Below are positions 35,993-48,300 of a stretch of DNA of 64,000 bases, piece after piece. Location of the stretch: positions 558,001 to 622,000 of the forward strand of contig JAJJXM010000018.1 in NCBI GenBank assembly GCA_024516155.1, in the 5' to 3' direction. The notes below the pieces were generated by a model. It was not told where the DNA came from, made no database searches, and worked only from the letters and a program-made list of their open reading frames with translations. The stretch's first letter is position 1, and each line of letters opens with the position of its first letter. The position numbers were made by a program, and so were the translations under genes. The DNA is from Pyronema omphalodes (taxonomy: Eukaryota > Ascomycota > Pezizomycetes > Pezizales > Pyronemataceae).

Positions 35993-36373
35993 ACACACTA
36001 CAGGTCTTTTCTGTATTAGCACTGTGTTTGATGGCATTGGGATTATCTGATGGTTTATTTCACATCTTGTATGACAGGGAGTTTGTGGTTTTTCTTGGGA
36101 GTATATCATTGTCATTGCGGACTTCTTTTAGTTTTTGTAATATTTATATCATACCTCTATTGTACGATGTTGTGTTTTCCTAAATACCACATCTGTTTGG
36201 CCGTGGAACAAAGCTTCCACTGTCTTGGCCCTGCGAACGCGCCCAACTTCGCGATCCCACCCCACGTTCACCCTAGCCTGCCCCACCATAGCTTCCGCAC
36301 CGCCACCTGCGCAATTGCGCACCTCCACCTCCGCGTCTCCCCCGCCCCAGCATCACCGCTCCACAACCCCAGC
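35993..36373. other. Spacer between CDC37 and the Sel1/TPR-like gene
   Basis: About 380 bp containing the CDC37 3' UTR and the start region of the next gene. The last 140 bp are C-rich (CCACC/CCGCC words). The frame of the downstream gene is open through this spacer, but that extension lacks protein-like conservation and is treated as leader. Confidence 0.6.
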
Positions 36374-37612
36374 ATGTCCACACTCCCACGAACTCTCCGG
36401 CACCTTCGGCGCACCTCACTACCCGTACAATGTCTCCGCACCTTCACAGCCACTGCCACCCCATCCGTAAAGCGAGTCGGAGCAGCCTCCCCCCGGGTCA
36501 CCCGCGTAAAAAACGAGTCCCTCAAAGAAGCAGTTAAAAACATCTACCAGAACCCGGGGGACTTAAAAACAGACCTTAAGATGGATGCAGGAGACCGTCT
36601 CACAGCATCAATTCCCTTAGTTCTTATCCAATCCGCACACAAATCGAAAGCGTTGTTAGTTCCGCCTCAGAAATTCATAGCGATTGTCGACGACCTACAG
36701 CAGAAAATGATGTTGATTAGAGCTTGGAAAAAGTTGGCGGGAAATGAACTTTGTGAAGCTCATGGTATTAAACCAAAAGAACTTGGAAATGCTGGAATGT
36801 TTTTGATTTCTGTGGCTACAATCTTGGATAATATGCAGAAGGAGAAATTTATTAATATTACCGGAAAGAGAAATTTTGTGGGCTTGCAGATGCTGGATAT
36901 TGCTGCGACTATGGGAGATCCGGATTCTACTTTGGCTATGTATCGTTGGTATACGAGAGCAATGGCTGCAACACCAAATCCGGGTGAGCAGCTCAGACAA
37001 GGACTGGCGGACTCTAGTGAGTTGGTGAAGGAATTGGCTAGGGAAAAAAATCCAAGTGCGGTTTATGAGGTTGCGAAGATGCTGGAGAAAAAAGGAAGAT
37101 ATGCAGAGGCTAAGGAAAATTATATCCTAGCAGGAGATCTGGGAAAGAGAAATGGATACGCACATGGAGGGAGAATTATTAATGCCGTGGAAAAGAATGT
37201 TAAGCTTGCGGAGGAGATTTGGAGGATTGGAGCGCAGAAGTACGATAATGCTAGATGCTACTCGTACCTGGCGAATTTGTTGAAGGAGGATCACCCGGAT
37301 TATGAAAGGTTTATGACAAAAGCTGCGGCATCAGGAATTGATAATGCAGCTTACAACTTGGGATTATTCTGGAAGACGCATAAGAAAAACATTGAAATGG
37401 CGAAGGAGTGGTTCATTGTTGCCGCCAACAGTACAGATAAGTCGGTGGTTTATGCGGCGTTTCAGTTGAAGGAGATCTTGAAAGCGCAGAACAAGTTGGA
37501 AGACTTTGAGAAGATGGTAACTTTGAAGCTCAAACAACACCAGGAGTTGCAGGAGGTTGAAGCGCAGGTGAGGAGGGATAGGAGGGCCCAGAAAAAGGCC
37601 CTTGAGGCGTGA
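36374..37612 (+). CDS. Mitochondrial Sel1/TPR-like repeat protein
   Basis: Intronless, 412 residues. The N-terminus (LPRTLRHLRRTSLPVQCLRTF) has alternating Arg and hydrophobic residues and no acids, a strong mitochondrial presequence. The body is all-helical, with Sel1/TPR-type motifs between about residues 170 and 380 such as NPSAVYEVAKMLEKKGRYAEA and IDNAAYNLGLFWKTHKKNIEMA. The C-terminus is a Lys/Arg/Gln-rich coiled segment. The exact function is not recognisable. Scaffold or assembly roles are typical of the fold. The start at 36374 is the first Met that gives a presequence; the open frame upstream to 36050 is C-rich leader. It converges with HAT1, with 313 bp between stops. Confidence 0.8.
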   Translation: MSTLPRTLRHLRRTSLPVQCLRTFTATATPSVKRVGAASPRVTRVKNESLKEAVKNIYQNPGDLKTDLKMDAGDRLTASIPLVLIQSAHKSKALLVPPQKFIAIVDDLQQKMMLIRAWKKLAGNELCEAHGIKPKELGNAGMFLISVATILDNMQKEKFINITGKRNFVGLQMLDIAATMGDPDSTLAMYRWYTRAMAATPNPGEQLRQGLADSSELVKELAREKNPSAVYEVAKMLEKKGRYAEAKENYILAGDLGKRNGYAHGGRIINAVEKNVKLAEEIWRIGAQKYDNARCYSYLANLLKEDHPDYERFMTKAAASGIDNAAYNLGLFWKTHKKNIEMAKEWFIVAANSTDKSVVYAAFQLKEILKAQNKLEDFEKMVTLKLKQHQELQEVEAQVRRDRRAQKKALEA

Positions 37613-37925
37613 GCTGTTGGTATTTCTGAGATATATGAATAACTTCTGTGATCTTTAATGGAAGTTGGTGTGTTTATTGTAAGTGGTTCAAAAGACTCTC
37701 GCTCCGTTGTCATAGTTGACATTAACAATAGTGATTTCTCGGTTGTCAATTAACATCATAGAGAAGATACTGTAAGATATACGAAAGATATAACCTCATG
37801 CAATAAGCAGATGATGAAGGCCATCTCAATTTATTAATACCCACCTATCGCATGCCACCTATCAAAAAGAAAACAAGTACCCCAACTATTTTGTTATGTA
37901 AATGCAAAAATCTAAATCCCGACCA
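37613..37925. other. Convergent 3' spacer
   Basis: About 310 bp of AT-rich sequence between two stop codons that face each other. No repeat or coding signal seen. Confidence 0.7.
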
Positions 37926-39229
37926 TTACTCAGAGGCTTTGGCTCTCTTCGAAGGCCTTTCCTCTGCATCCGTAACTTTTCTCTTACCCTGCCCGTTCTC
38001 CTCCACCTCTTCTACCGACAATGTCTTCATGAGCTCCAATAATCTCTTGTGATCATCCTCAACATGAAGGTATGTTTCATGAAGCTTATCCACTCTGTCC
38101 AGTCTATCAAGCTGAATTAAAACATCTCGGCTCTGCAAGAAGATCCGCTTCTTCACAAAAAGTCTGTATTGCTTGTATTGCTTCTTGTCCTTAACGTTCA
38201 GCGATTTAAGAAGCTTAATTTCAATAAGTCTGTTGAAATGGCGCTGTGGCATCTTAGTACGAGCCCTGAGGTCTTTAAGAGAAACCTTTTTGGAAACAAC
38301 GTCCTGAAGAGTAATATTGCTGAACTCTGGAATACTTTCCCACTTCAACATATCCCTACAGTCTCTAAGATTGTCGAACTCCTGGTTAGGGTCTTCAACC
38401 GTGATTTCCTTCACGCTATCCATATCGTGATAATGCTTCATAATAGTATCATAGAATGCAGATCCAAGTCCCTGGCGTTGAAATGGCGGTAGGATCAAGA
38501 ACTGAGAAAGACGGACTCGGGACATCTCGTAGGATTCTTTGCTGAAGAAGTAATAGTGGTAGAGAGCGGAGTATCCAATAAATGAGTAGGACTCGTCGTT
38601 GTGCTTCTCGTACAAAAAGAAGACCTCCCAGCGCTTGTTGCTCCATTCTTCGTCGTCGACCTCAATGGTGCTGGCACCATCAATGTAGAGTATGGCGAGC
38701 ATTTGGATGTTCCGCAACAAGGTAGCGCAACGCTCGTCACTGACATTGGCCAACCATACTTCGTAGGTCTTGGATCCGCGCTTGAAGGTTTTCTGGAGTT
38801 CTCCGGGGGGAGTGAAGGCCTCGGTGCGGTTCTTGAGGTCTTGGAAGAATTGGTCGGGGTCGCGCGAGAGGGCTTTCAAGACATGAATATTAGACTTCCT
38901 CCATTATAAATATGGTGTATCTGGTTTGGCTTACTTTCTGGCAAAAAGTCCTCCAAAGGCTCAATAACAGCGTCTGCCTCGACATTCTTAACCTTTGGAG
39001 CCTGCGCAGTCCAGCTTACTTCAAGCAAAGGGTCCATGCTATCCGCGGCAAAGGAAAGTTGGATTTCCAAATCTTTGTAGCCATAGATCGCCTCATTTTC
39101 GTATATAGGGTGGGTAAAAGCCGGAGGAAACGGGTCGACAGTTGGCGAGGCGGTCTTGGGATTAACGAGAGTGACGGTGAAAGCCTCTTGTGCGTCGCAG
39201 GACCAGTCTTCCTGGTTGAAGGCTGGCAT
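37926..39229 (-). CDS. HAT1: Type B histone acetyltransferase catalytic subunit
   Basis: Acetylates newly made histone H4 (Lys5/Lys12) before chromatin assembly, with a Hat2/RbAp46-type partner. Exons 39229-38935 and 38872-37926 give 413 residues. The N-terminal domain has the characteristic FTHPIYENEAIYGYKDLEIQLSFAA. The GNAT core contains RLSQFLILPPFQRQGLGSAFYD near residues 220-240 (acetyl-CoA loop Q-R-Q-G-L-G-S) and ITVEDPNQEFDNLRDCRD, with the VEDP motif specific to HAT1. The C-terminal helical region ends in a Lys/Arg/Glu tail (KRAKASE), a plausible nuclear signal. The 62-bp intron has a CTAAT branch site. It is divergent from the ZIP transporter gene. Confidence 0.94.
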
Positions 39230-39873
39230 GGTGGTGAATTCTGAAGTAGGAGCCTGATAAGACGGTTCGTAGAGTTATGAGGGTCGGTATTTGGTGGAGT
39301 TGACCCGCGCGTGAGAAGGACGATGCAGTCGCGTTCGCGGACTTTAGAGTAGTTGGGCATTTTCTTTACGCGACTGATTAAAACCCTTGGGCTCACGTTA
39401 CACAGCTCAATTCGTCTACATACGTTCGAGGTAAGCTACATGACATACAGTGTTAATATTTTCTTCCCACCATTACTTCGTATTTACGAAGCAAAATGGC
39501 CCGCTTGCTAGTATTTATATAACTCGTAATGGTATCCGAATCCCGCTGGCCGTATAAGAGAGTTCTCTCGTATTAGAGGTACGCGGGTTCCGCCTTGATA
39601 AAAGGTTACCCCAAGGTGCCTAGGGCTATTCGGGTGTCACTGTCGTCACGTCGTCACGTCATCACTCATTTGGATTTTAAAGGGCTTCTATTTCCCACAA
39701 TTGTCCTTCTTCATCATTAGCAATTTGTTTTTGATCAATCCGATCTGCGTAAAGTTTCCCTTTCTGTTAGCGAAGCGAAGCTTGACAGCGCTGGGTTCAC
39801 GTTGTAGCTCCCAGCTCTCTTTTCTTTGCACCTCACCTCACTTTCACCTGCACCGCGACGCTTCACCATCAAC
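39230..39873. other. Divergent promoter region of HAT1 and the ZIP transporter
   Basis: About 640 bp shared 5' region. It contains a small repeat of GTCGTCAC at 39640-39665. An ORF on the minus strand overlapping HAT1 exon 1 in another frame is a shadow. Confidence 0.6.
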
Positions 39874-41205
39874 ATGCCGGACGGACTTTTTACTCTACTA
39901 ATATACTGCGTCTTGATGGCGGCAGCGTAACTACCCCTCCTTCTCTGTAATCCTACTGTTCCATCGAAAACTAACCCTGAATACAGGTCGTTTGGTGCAG
40001 GAATGTTACCGCTGGCGGTGAGCCTGTCGCAGTCGCAGCTTCGCTTTATCTCAACTATAGGAATGGGAGTACTTGTCGGCACCAGTATGATCGTTATTAT
40101 ACCAGAAGGAATTGAGACTATCTACAGTGCGCCGAAGCCCATGGCGGTACAACATGCGGAAAGAGCTCTACGGACTCGAGATCTCGGCATCAAGTGGCAT
40201 TCAAATCCTGCTGTGCTACAGACCAGAGATGTACATGTTCCAAACTACAACTTCCGTAGGGAAGCGCAAGATGATACTGTGGTAGCAGCTGAGGTACTTG
40301 GACAGCAGCAGGAGAAGCAGGAACAGGAGCAGGCACAGGAGCAGGAGCACACCCATGTCCACACCCACGCCCACGAGGGCGAGTCCCAGGAGAGAACCGA
40401 GCAGCCTGGAGAACCCGAACCCGACCATGAACATGAACACGATCACGAGCACGATCACGAGCACGATCATCAGCACGAAGAAAGCAGTCCCCACGCCTGG
40501 GTTGGAATCAGCTTAATTGCCGGTTTCATTCTCATGTACTTGATCGATGTCCTCCCATCCCACGCCCATAACCACGATGCTCAGCCCTACCATATTGCTA
40601 TTGACAATTTGCGAGGAAGCATGAGTTCACCTGGTCCCCAGCCGACTCCCTATGCGTCTAGACCATCTGCAATGACATTGGGATTGGTGATTCACGCTGC
40701 TGCTGACGGAATTGCGTTGGGAGCTTCATCAGGCTCCCAGAACCTTGGGTTGGGACTCATTATCTTCATCGCTATCATGTTACACAAGGCCCCGGCGGCC
40801 TTCGGTCTTACAGCGGTATTACTAAGAGGCGGGTTGATGAAGAGACAGGTTAGAACCCATCTATTGGTGTTCTCTCTGGCGGCACCGGCAGGTGCGCTGG
40901 TCACTTGGTTGATGGTTGGCCTTTTGGGTGGAGGCATCGGCAGCGGTGACGGTGTTACCTGGTGGACCGGTGTGCTGCTCTTATTCAGCGGTGGAACCTT
41001 CTTGTGAGTAGTCCACCACATTTTGTTTTTAGATGACCCGTTTACTAACTGTAGATGCAGGTATGTTGCTATGCACAGTATGCAGGAGCAGGCGATGCAG
41101 CTTCAAGAGTCAGGACAGAAGAGCACTTACAAAGATGTAGCGGCCACAGTATTTGGTATGCTGTTGCCCTTGGCGACCCAGATAGGACACCATCACCATC
41201 ACTAA
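39874..41205 (+). CDS. ZIP-family metal transporter, SLC39A9/ZIP9-like
   Basis: Predicted zinc (possibly manganese) transporter of Golgi or secretory membranes. Exons are 39874-39926, 39987-41003 and 41061-41205 (404 residues). Early helices contain SFGAGMLPLAVSLS and GMGVLVGTSMIVIIPEGIE, where the PEG motif is typical of ZIP9/Atx2 relatives. A long cytosolic loop (about residues 110-165) is first Glu/Gln-rich and then rich in His-Glu/His-Asp pairs. The helix IV motif HAAADGIALGA and helix V motif HKAPAAFGL carry the metal-site residues. The protein ends in a run of five His. Met-1 lies on a 53-nt first exon. Confidence 0.9.
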
Positions 41206-41978
41206 AAGAAAAGACTTGTGAAAAGGTTTTGTAGACATGTTTGCTTAAGGATTTTCAGTAAAAGCTTATAGACTTGTTTGAGTTTGGGGTATTGTTTGCC
41301 GACCCCTGGATATCGCAATATTGAATAAATGTTTTCTGTTTGTCGGTCCCAATACTGATACATGAACATTTTAATATTGAAAATACTGGTCTTGGTTCTT
41401 CGTCATCGCCATTACAATTGCTGTAAACGATCTCCACCCACAACACTGCTAGTTTCCACCATAACCATTGTATCTGAACCATACTAACGTCATGGCCATT
41501 CAATCACCACGCTATCCAACACCATAGTAGCAATTGCTGTGAAAAACCTCCGCCTGCAGTTTTTCATGCACTGGCATCCAAACCTAATGCATCTATGCGC
41601 ATCGCGATTACACGTATTTTTGTTGTAAAATAAGAAATTGACATGATCATAAAAGCACATAGGAATCAGTTGCTTAAAAAAACATTAAACCGTCTCATCC
41701 ATACAGGTTGTGTAAAAAATTGGTGTGAGGAACAGGGATCAAGATTAGACTATATATACTTTTGTAATGAATTCAACACCCAACTTTGATATATATCGCC
41801 ATTTCCACACTTCGAGTGATACGCGATGTCTCGAGGGCCTCCAAAATGCAGAACTCTAGCAGGGATATTTGCACTAGCGTCCCGCATTCGCGCTCTTCTA
41901 GCACCTACGCATATTTTCAACTCCACCAGTCCATACGACACCTCAAAATCGCGAAGTCGCGGAAAACACAACTTACCC
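41206..41978. other. Spacer between the ZIP gene and REX4
   Basis: About 770 bp. An open frame from 41826 leads in frame into REX4, but the family start is at 41979, so 41826-41978 is treated as leader or a possible alternative N-terminus (FALASRIRALLAP), which might act as a targeting sequence. No repeats of note. Confidence 0.55.
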
Positions 41979-43159
41979 ATGGCAACGACGACAAAAGCGC
42001 TCTCAAGCAACTGGGAAATCTTGAAGAAACGACTTGACGCCGACGGTCCTCCTAAACGAAAATTCGCCGAGCCTATAGTTGCTCCAAAAGGCGACAAGAA
42101 ATTGAAGCGCCGAAGGTTGGTTCCCATCCTGTTCCTCTTTGGCCCTTAAGAGTCCGAGTCATATGTTTCCTACCTAGGTAGCTAACGTCATACCTCATGC
42201 AATAGATCGGATGACGCACCCTCTTCCTCTGCATCAGGACCTAAGAAAACCAAAACCTCTGCGATAGCTACCCTTAAGAAAAAGAGCACCACCACCTCAA
42301 CTACCGTTAAACCAACAACCTCAGCAAGAACCGCTGCCGATAAAATGGGCTCCGACTCCAGCTACTCCATGAAGCAGCCCCCGTCTGCTTCGCTTGCCTT
42401 GTGGGCAGAAGATAATGATATCCCCGCTGCCGATTTAGCAAAGGCCTACAACCTCCCTCTCAACAGCACCAACATCCCCACTGGACAAGCTGCGCTAGAG
42501 GAACCTGAGGAGGGTGGAAACCGTACCGAGCTCGGCAAATACATCGCCATGGATTGTGAGATGGTAGGAGTTGGAGAGGGAGATCGGGAGAGCTCAGCAC
42601 TAGCACGTGTTTCCATTGTGAATTTCCATGGACATTGTGTGTTGGATTTGTTTGTTAAGCCGAAGGAGAAAGTGACGGATTGGAGGACATGGGTTTCTGG
42701 AGTTTCGCCGAAGGACATGGAGCATGCGGTTACATTTGAGGAGGCACAAAAGAGGGCGGCGGAGATTATGGATGGAAGGATATTGATTGGACATGCGATC
42801 AAGAATGATTTGGAGTGTCTTTTGATTGGTCATCCCAAGAGAGATATTAGGGATACCAGTAAACATCCGGATTTTAAGAAGTACTCAAAGGGTAGAACTC
42901 CGGGACTCAAGAAGCTTGCCAAGGAGATTTTGGGAATTGAAATTCAGGGGGGACAGCACTCGTCGGTAGGTTTTCTGTGCATTCCACAGTTAAGTTGGGT
43001 ATGTCTTGCTAACTGAGAAAATAGATCGAGGATGCTAGAGCTTGTATGCTCCTGTATAGGCGATTCAAGGAGGACTTTGAGCGCGAGAACCAGATTAGGT
43101 TCCCGCTACATGCAAAGAAGCCTGGCGCGGGAAAGAAGAAGAAGAAGAACAAGAAGTGA
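41979..43159 (+). CDS. REX4: RNA exonuclease 4 (DEDDh family)
   Basis: 3'-5' exonuclease involved in pre-rRNA processing (ITS1) in the nucleolus. Exons are 41979-42115, 42206-42965 and 43025-43159 (343 residues). The start is chosen because [13 protein letters not shown] matches the conserved SSNWK-type beginning and has a good context (CCCATGG). After a basic linker, the exonuclease domain shows the DEDDh set: AMDCEMVG (Asp, Glu), [14 protein letters not shown] (Asp), and [15 protein letters not shown], where the last intron falls just before the final His-x4-Asp motif is completed. The C-terminus is Lys-rich (nucleolar targeting). It converges with RFA2 (232 bp). Confidence 0.93.
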
Positions 43160-43391
43160 TCGGTCATTGTTGTTTTCTGTTTCCTTGTATCATAATACCA
43201 AAAGGTGTTGGGGTTAATCAAAATTTGCTTATGGAATCCATTCGGTTATCACTTATCAAGTCATTATTTCTACCAAAGTTACCAATTTAGTGCTGTTGAG
43301 TGATTACCCGTGGTATTTTTGTGCTATTATGCAAACACTGCCTTATTCCTCCGTGACCCATTCCTTTTCCATTCTCATTAATCGTCGTTAC

Positions 43392-44374
43392 TTACAGCGA
43401 ATCCATCGGCGCAAAATGCCATTCATCCATGGTAGTAAAGATGACTCCAAGATCCAACAACTCCGTGATAGCATCGCCTGCGAGATGGTCCGGTACTCCA
43501 GACTTCATCTTGATAATATTGAGATGTATACCCTCATTTTCGGTGACATCCTTAATCTGAAGATACAACTTCTTCGCATTTTCTGACAATCCCGGTGGCA
43601 ATCTTGATAGACTACTGGTGTTTCCCATTCCTCCCATCTCCGTATCCTGCTGTTTCACTCCACCGGCGCCTCCGGTAAACTGCTCCGGGGGTCCTCTTGT
43701 CAACCGCAAATGAGTCGCTACAGTTTCTAGGAAATGATATTGGACCTCGTTGTAATCTGCAACTTCTCGAATTCGGTGGGCTCCAACATGTCGCTTGCTG
43801 GAAAATGACTTTAGCTGGCCTACCACACGGACGTATTTCTCGTTGAGGTTTTGGGCAGACTCGTCAGAGGGTGAGTCGGCGTCGATCCATTGCTTTACAT
43901 CAAGTGTACCGGTACCGTCGTCGATCACATAGGTGATGTTGGTGGCTTGCTCTGTAACGCCTTGTACACGACCAACGAAGGTCAAGAGGCCGAGCTCTAC
44001 GGAATCAATCATGAAGGGACCGTCACCGACATCCTGACGGGCTTCGAGAATTTGTTTGATGGTTACGGGGCGGAGGGTTTCGGAGGAGCGATTGCGCTGT
44101 AAATGATTTGTGAGTAAAATGTGGCCAAAATCACCAATTCCAAACCCAAAAAAAATGTAACAGATATGGAAAATTTTGAAAGGATATGATAAGACATACC
44201 CTGCTTTCACTTCCACCAGGAGTGGCTTGAGTTCCTGTCTGTGAACCAGCGTAGAATCCTCCTCCTCCTCCACCTCCTTGGTTGTAATCTCCTCCGTAAT
44301 CTATGAAATCACGGACCTCAAATCAGCACCCATATTTCACAGTTTTCCAGTTTCTGTGGAATGAACTTACTCAT
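43392..44374 (-). CDS. RFA2: Replication protein A 32-kDa subunit
   Basis: Middle subunit of the single-strand DNA-binding trimer used in replication, repair and recombination. Exons on the minus strand are 44374-44371 (only 4 nt: ATG plus one base), 44300-44200 and 44096-43392, giving 269 residues, the usual RPA32 length. The N-terminus is the Gly/Ser/Thr/Gln-rich phosphorylation region (NYGGDYNQGGGG). The OB fold begins LRPVTIKQILEA and runs through VTFVGRV-like strands to RVVGQLKSFSSKRHVGAHRIREV. The C-terminal winged helix (from about residue 205) includes EGIHLNIIKMKSGVPDHLAGDAI. It is divergent from TSC1. Confidence 0.94.
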
Positions 44375-45392
44375 GGTGATATAGCTTGGGGTATTCGTAA
44401 ATGAAGGATGGAGGAGGTTTGCGGCAGGGATACTTTACGCGTAGCGGGAGGTGCACCGCGTTTTCCGGGTAAGACGCGGGAGCGTGATAGACTCGTGATT
44501 TGGCCTGACAGCTTCCCTGGCTATCCAGGTTCCTCTATCAGGCTTCACCAGGCTTTAACCAGGCTTTGCCAGGCCTTGCCAAGCTCATCGGTTATCCACT
44601 TGATCATCGAAACGAAACGAAAGGCGATCGCCGTCTCGTACATAGTTCAACCTAACGTAGCCCCTCCGCATACAACACCATATACAACAGTCCCACAGTC
44701 CTCCCCCATAGCTCTTCTCGTTCGTAAACCCTTTCAACTCAGCTCTCCGCAACTTCGACGCCTTGTTGCCGAAACAAAGATCCCTGTTTGCCTTACGTGA
44801 GTAGCCGCGTCGAAGTGCGATGACATCGAGCAAAAGCTTGCACAAGAACTAAACTAAACCCAGGCTGGGAAAGATAAGTAATTTTTTGGGACCTTCACAA
44901 ACCTTACCACTACTAGCACGGATCGATTCCTCTGTTTCTCAGCCTCTCTTCTATCGTGGCCGGTACCACCAATTTTATCAAGCTTTCAACACTGTTACCA
45001 GCTGCACAAAGTCTCCGCGCCCCGAACTACATCCGTCTTCCCGCCGCTGCTATAAAATCAATATCCGATTCCGAACCAGCAACGAACGAGTGAACACCGA
45101 CAAATAGGTCAGGTGGTGGTTATATTTCATCATACCAAGCGCGAAATATCGAGGGCAAAACGCAAGCCCCAACACCATTTCCAAGCCGGCTCTACCTGGG
45201 CGTCTCTTGACCATCGTCAGCGGCTTTTCCAGAATTAGGAAAACTTAGAGCATGATAGAGACAACAAGCTGAGGGTCCACCAGAGCTTACGATCTCCACC
45301 ATCTACTACTATACCGTCTCTTAGCGCAACTGCTCCGAGCAAATACTGAAATCTAAAAGGAGGTGAAGGATAAGGGTGTGTTATATATAATA
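44375..45392. other. Divergent 5' region of RFA2 and TSC1
   Basis: About 1 kb with no supportable gene. It holds a decamer-type array at 44525-44586 close to RFA2. ORFs on the plus strand (44408-44800, 44886-45107) lack family similarity. Confidence 0.6.
44525..44586. repeat. Degenerate decamer array (CAGGCTTTRC, reverse orientation)
   Basis: Four to five units of about 10 bp (CAGGCTTCAC, CAGGCTTTAAC, CAGGCTTTGC, CAGGCCTTGC). On the minus strand they read AAAGCCTGGY, the same family as the arrays at 10.1 and 24.8 kb. It lies about 150 bp upstream of RFA2. Confidence 0.7.
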
Positions 45393-48300
45393 ATGTCTGG
45401 AGTGTAGTTCCCCCACCCCCGTTGATGCGTGGCTGAGCGGCGTGGCTGTGGTGCTAAAATCTTGTCTCCTTACAGATCGTTAAAAGACCTCGTGCGAACC
45501 CTCAATGGAGCTCTAGAACCACAAGTACACGATTATCCGGTATCGGATTCCGTATTAAATCTTATACAACAATACTCCAATCCAGATGTTCATATCGACG
45601 GGGCCGAATGTCAAAAACTCCATGATGAACTATTAAACATCCACGCGGCGAAGGTTAAAGAACACCCGGAGAAACTTGCGGCATTCTTATCCTGCTTTAA
45701 TTTACTACGACCGGCAGACCTTTTCACTGTTGACGAGCTTGTGCAATGGTGGGAGATTCTGGTAAAACCAACGTTTGATTCTATGGGACAAGCGAAGGCT
45801 GTTACTTTGGAGGCGCGGAATATCGTGTTGGGAGTACTATGCTTTGACGATGAGCTCGACTACAATGGAAAAAGAGCCATAATTTCGTCGGCATTTACAA
45901 ATAGGCTTCTGTCGATATTTTTGGAAAAGACGAAGTTGCCTGCTTCAACAAACAAAAGTGCAGCATACAAAGAAGAGCAAAAGCAGCGGTTTGTCTCGGG
46001 ACATGTCGAGGCTGTCCTCTTGGCCTATGCAAAGCGACGACCAATGGATTTTCTGAAAAAATTGGACTCCTTCGTGGTTCAGAAGGAATACCGGCTGCAG
46101 ATTCTTGGGTTATTGTGCACTTATGTGCAGCTGCAGGGCCCTCACCTATATCTTGTCTTGCAAACCCCATTGTGGGATCACCTTCTTCAGTGTTTGGAGA
46201 TTGACACCTCAACAACAGTCATTTCTCTTGCTTTGACGGCTTTGATTATGTTTATGCCTCACTTGTGCAATTCTCTTGCAGACTATCTACCCAGGTTGTT
46301 CATAATATACACCCGGGTGCTTTGCTGGGATAAATTTGGTGCTGCTCGACTGGAGGAATTTAACCAGCTATCAAGGGCACCATCACCAATTTCCGTGGAT
46401 GGCAGACCTGAGGATCATACTCCCCAACCGCCACCGAACGGTGTCTGGCAGAAGCTTAACGCATCCTTTGAAACCGCTACGTCAACAACTCCAGATGTCA
46501 GTGACTACTTCAGCTTCTTATATGGACTCTACCCTCTCAACTTCTTGTCCTTTATCCGAGAGCCATACAAGTACCTCGAACATTTACAATATCATGATAT
46601 CGATCACTTGGATATTGATGAGGATACAATTCGGCAACGATCAGATCAATACCGACAGCAACATATCATCCATCCTAACTTCCTCACTCTAACGGCAGAA
46701 TCTGAGCTCAAAGACCAGAGAAGGTGGATGGACGTGGAACCCGCCGAAATCACGGCAATGTGTATTGGTTTGGTAAACAACGACTCACCTCGGGAGCCTG
46801 AAGTCGCCCGGCATAGGCATAGATTCTCGACAGGCCCAATGCCAGGTATACTAGTGCCAACCGAAGATATTCCACATGAGAGTCTACTTTCTCAGGATGA
46901 TGAGAGCATTCTCGCCAGCGATTGCGAGGAAAATGCTGATGGGGATGGCGAAAACAGCGAAGATCTTGAGAACGATTCAGAAACAGACGGTTTTGCGTCA
47001 GGGACTGAAGTACCTAGATCTTTCAACCGGCGTAGGAAACCCGCCAATACCCAGGATAGTCCTATTGTCAAAGCCAGCGACGAATCCTGTCTTAGAGATA
47101 TGCTCAAGTTACAAGAAACTCTTCACGGTAGTTTTAAGGAACTAAGACGCCCAAACGATTCAAATCCCCTCAGCTCTCAAAGCACGTCTGGTCCACCTTC
47201 AGCACATCCTCCCGCCAGTATGGCAGCATCTCCTCATCTTGCTGCTTACGTTCATACCTTGCATAGCAATGTCAACATCCCGAGATCACCTGCTCTACGC
47301 CCGGTGGCATCGGACACTCAAGGAACAATTGCTTATCTCCAGCGTGAAGTTATGCTTCTCAAGAACGATCTCAATTTCGAGCGTTATCTCAAGCAACAGC
47401 AACTGTCGCATATTGGACACTTGCAACGGAAACGCATGGAGGAAGCAATTACAGCAGCAGAAACACAGCATATGATTCATACTAATAAGAGTCTCAAAGC
47501 ACGGTTGGAGGAAACCCAAAAAGCCTATGCTGCATTCAGGCAAGAGGCAGCCAAGAGTGGAAGCCGACAGAAGAAGTACTTGGAGGAGTTGAATGTCAAG
47601 TATAGGGCGCTCAAGGAGGAGCAAAGATCCTGGAAGAGTGACAAGGCGAAGCAGGAGTTTGAGTCGGCAGCGGCAGAAATCAGCAACTTGCGGAAGCTGT
47701 TGGAGCAAAGCGAGACTGAGGGATTGAGAAATCGCCAAAGAATTGAAAGTATGCAAAAGAGCATTGAGGAGGTTACTATGCTCAAGTCTTTCGTCGACCA
47801 CTTGAGCGACAAGCTTTCCGAGTATGAGGCAAAGGACGATGCCTATGAAACTCAGAAATCAGTCGAGGAAACTGCTTTGAAACAGGTGGAGCGCTTGAAG
47901 ATACGCCTTGCTGCAAGAGATCAGGAAATTGCTGATATGCAACGGTAATTCTTTTTTTCTTTTTCCATCTAAATAGACCGTACGTTGGTCCCCAACTCGT
48001 AATATGATCCAGCGTAGAAACACTCATTTGCAACGGTTTTTTTTGTAAACCGATTTTTGCATGTTTGTTTCGTGCTGGATTGTGTTCGAACTGGGAGGAA
48101 ATGCTCTATGGATATATATCTAATCACATATTTAGGAAATACGAGGACAAGCTTCAAGAAATAGAAAACGAAAAGGCAGCAAGTGCGGCATCTGCACCTG
48201 CTGTTTCCAGTCCAGCACTTACTCCCAGTCTCCAGCAATTAATTGAAAGCGCACGATCACAATCTGCCAGCCAACTTGCAAGCCTTAAAAAATCTCACCA

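Noticed and set aside
36050..36373. Upstream extension of the Sel1/TPR-like protein
   Set aside because: The frame is open, but the sequence lies in the CDC37 3' flank and a C-rich leader, and the later Met gives a proper mitochondrial presequence.
45430..45475. tRNA A-box-like word (TGGCTGAGCGG) in TSC1 intron 1
   Set aside because: No B box and no cloverleaf can be drawn. The segment is a normal intron that ends in TTACAG.
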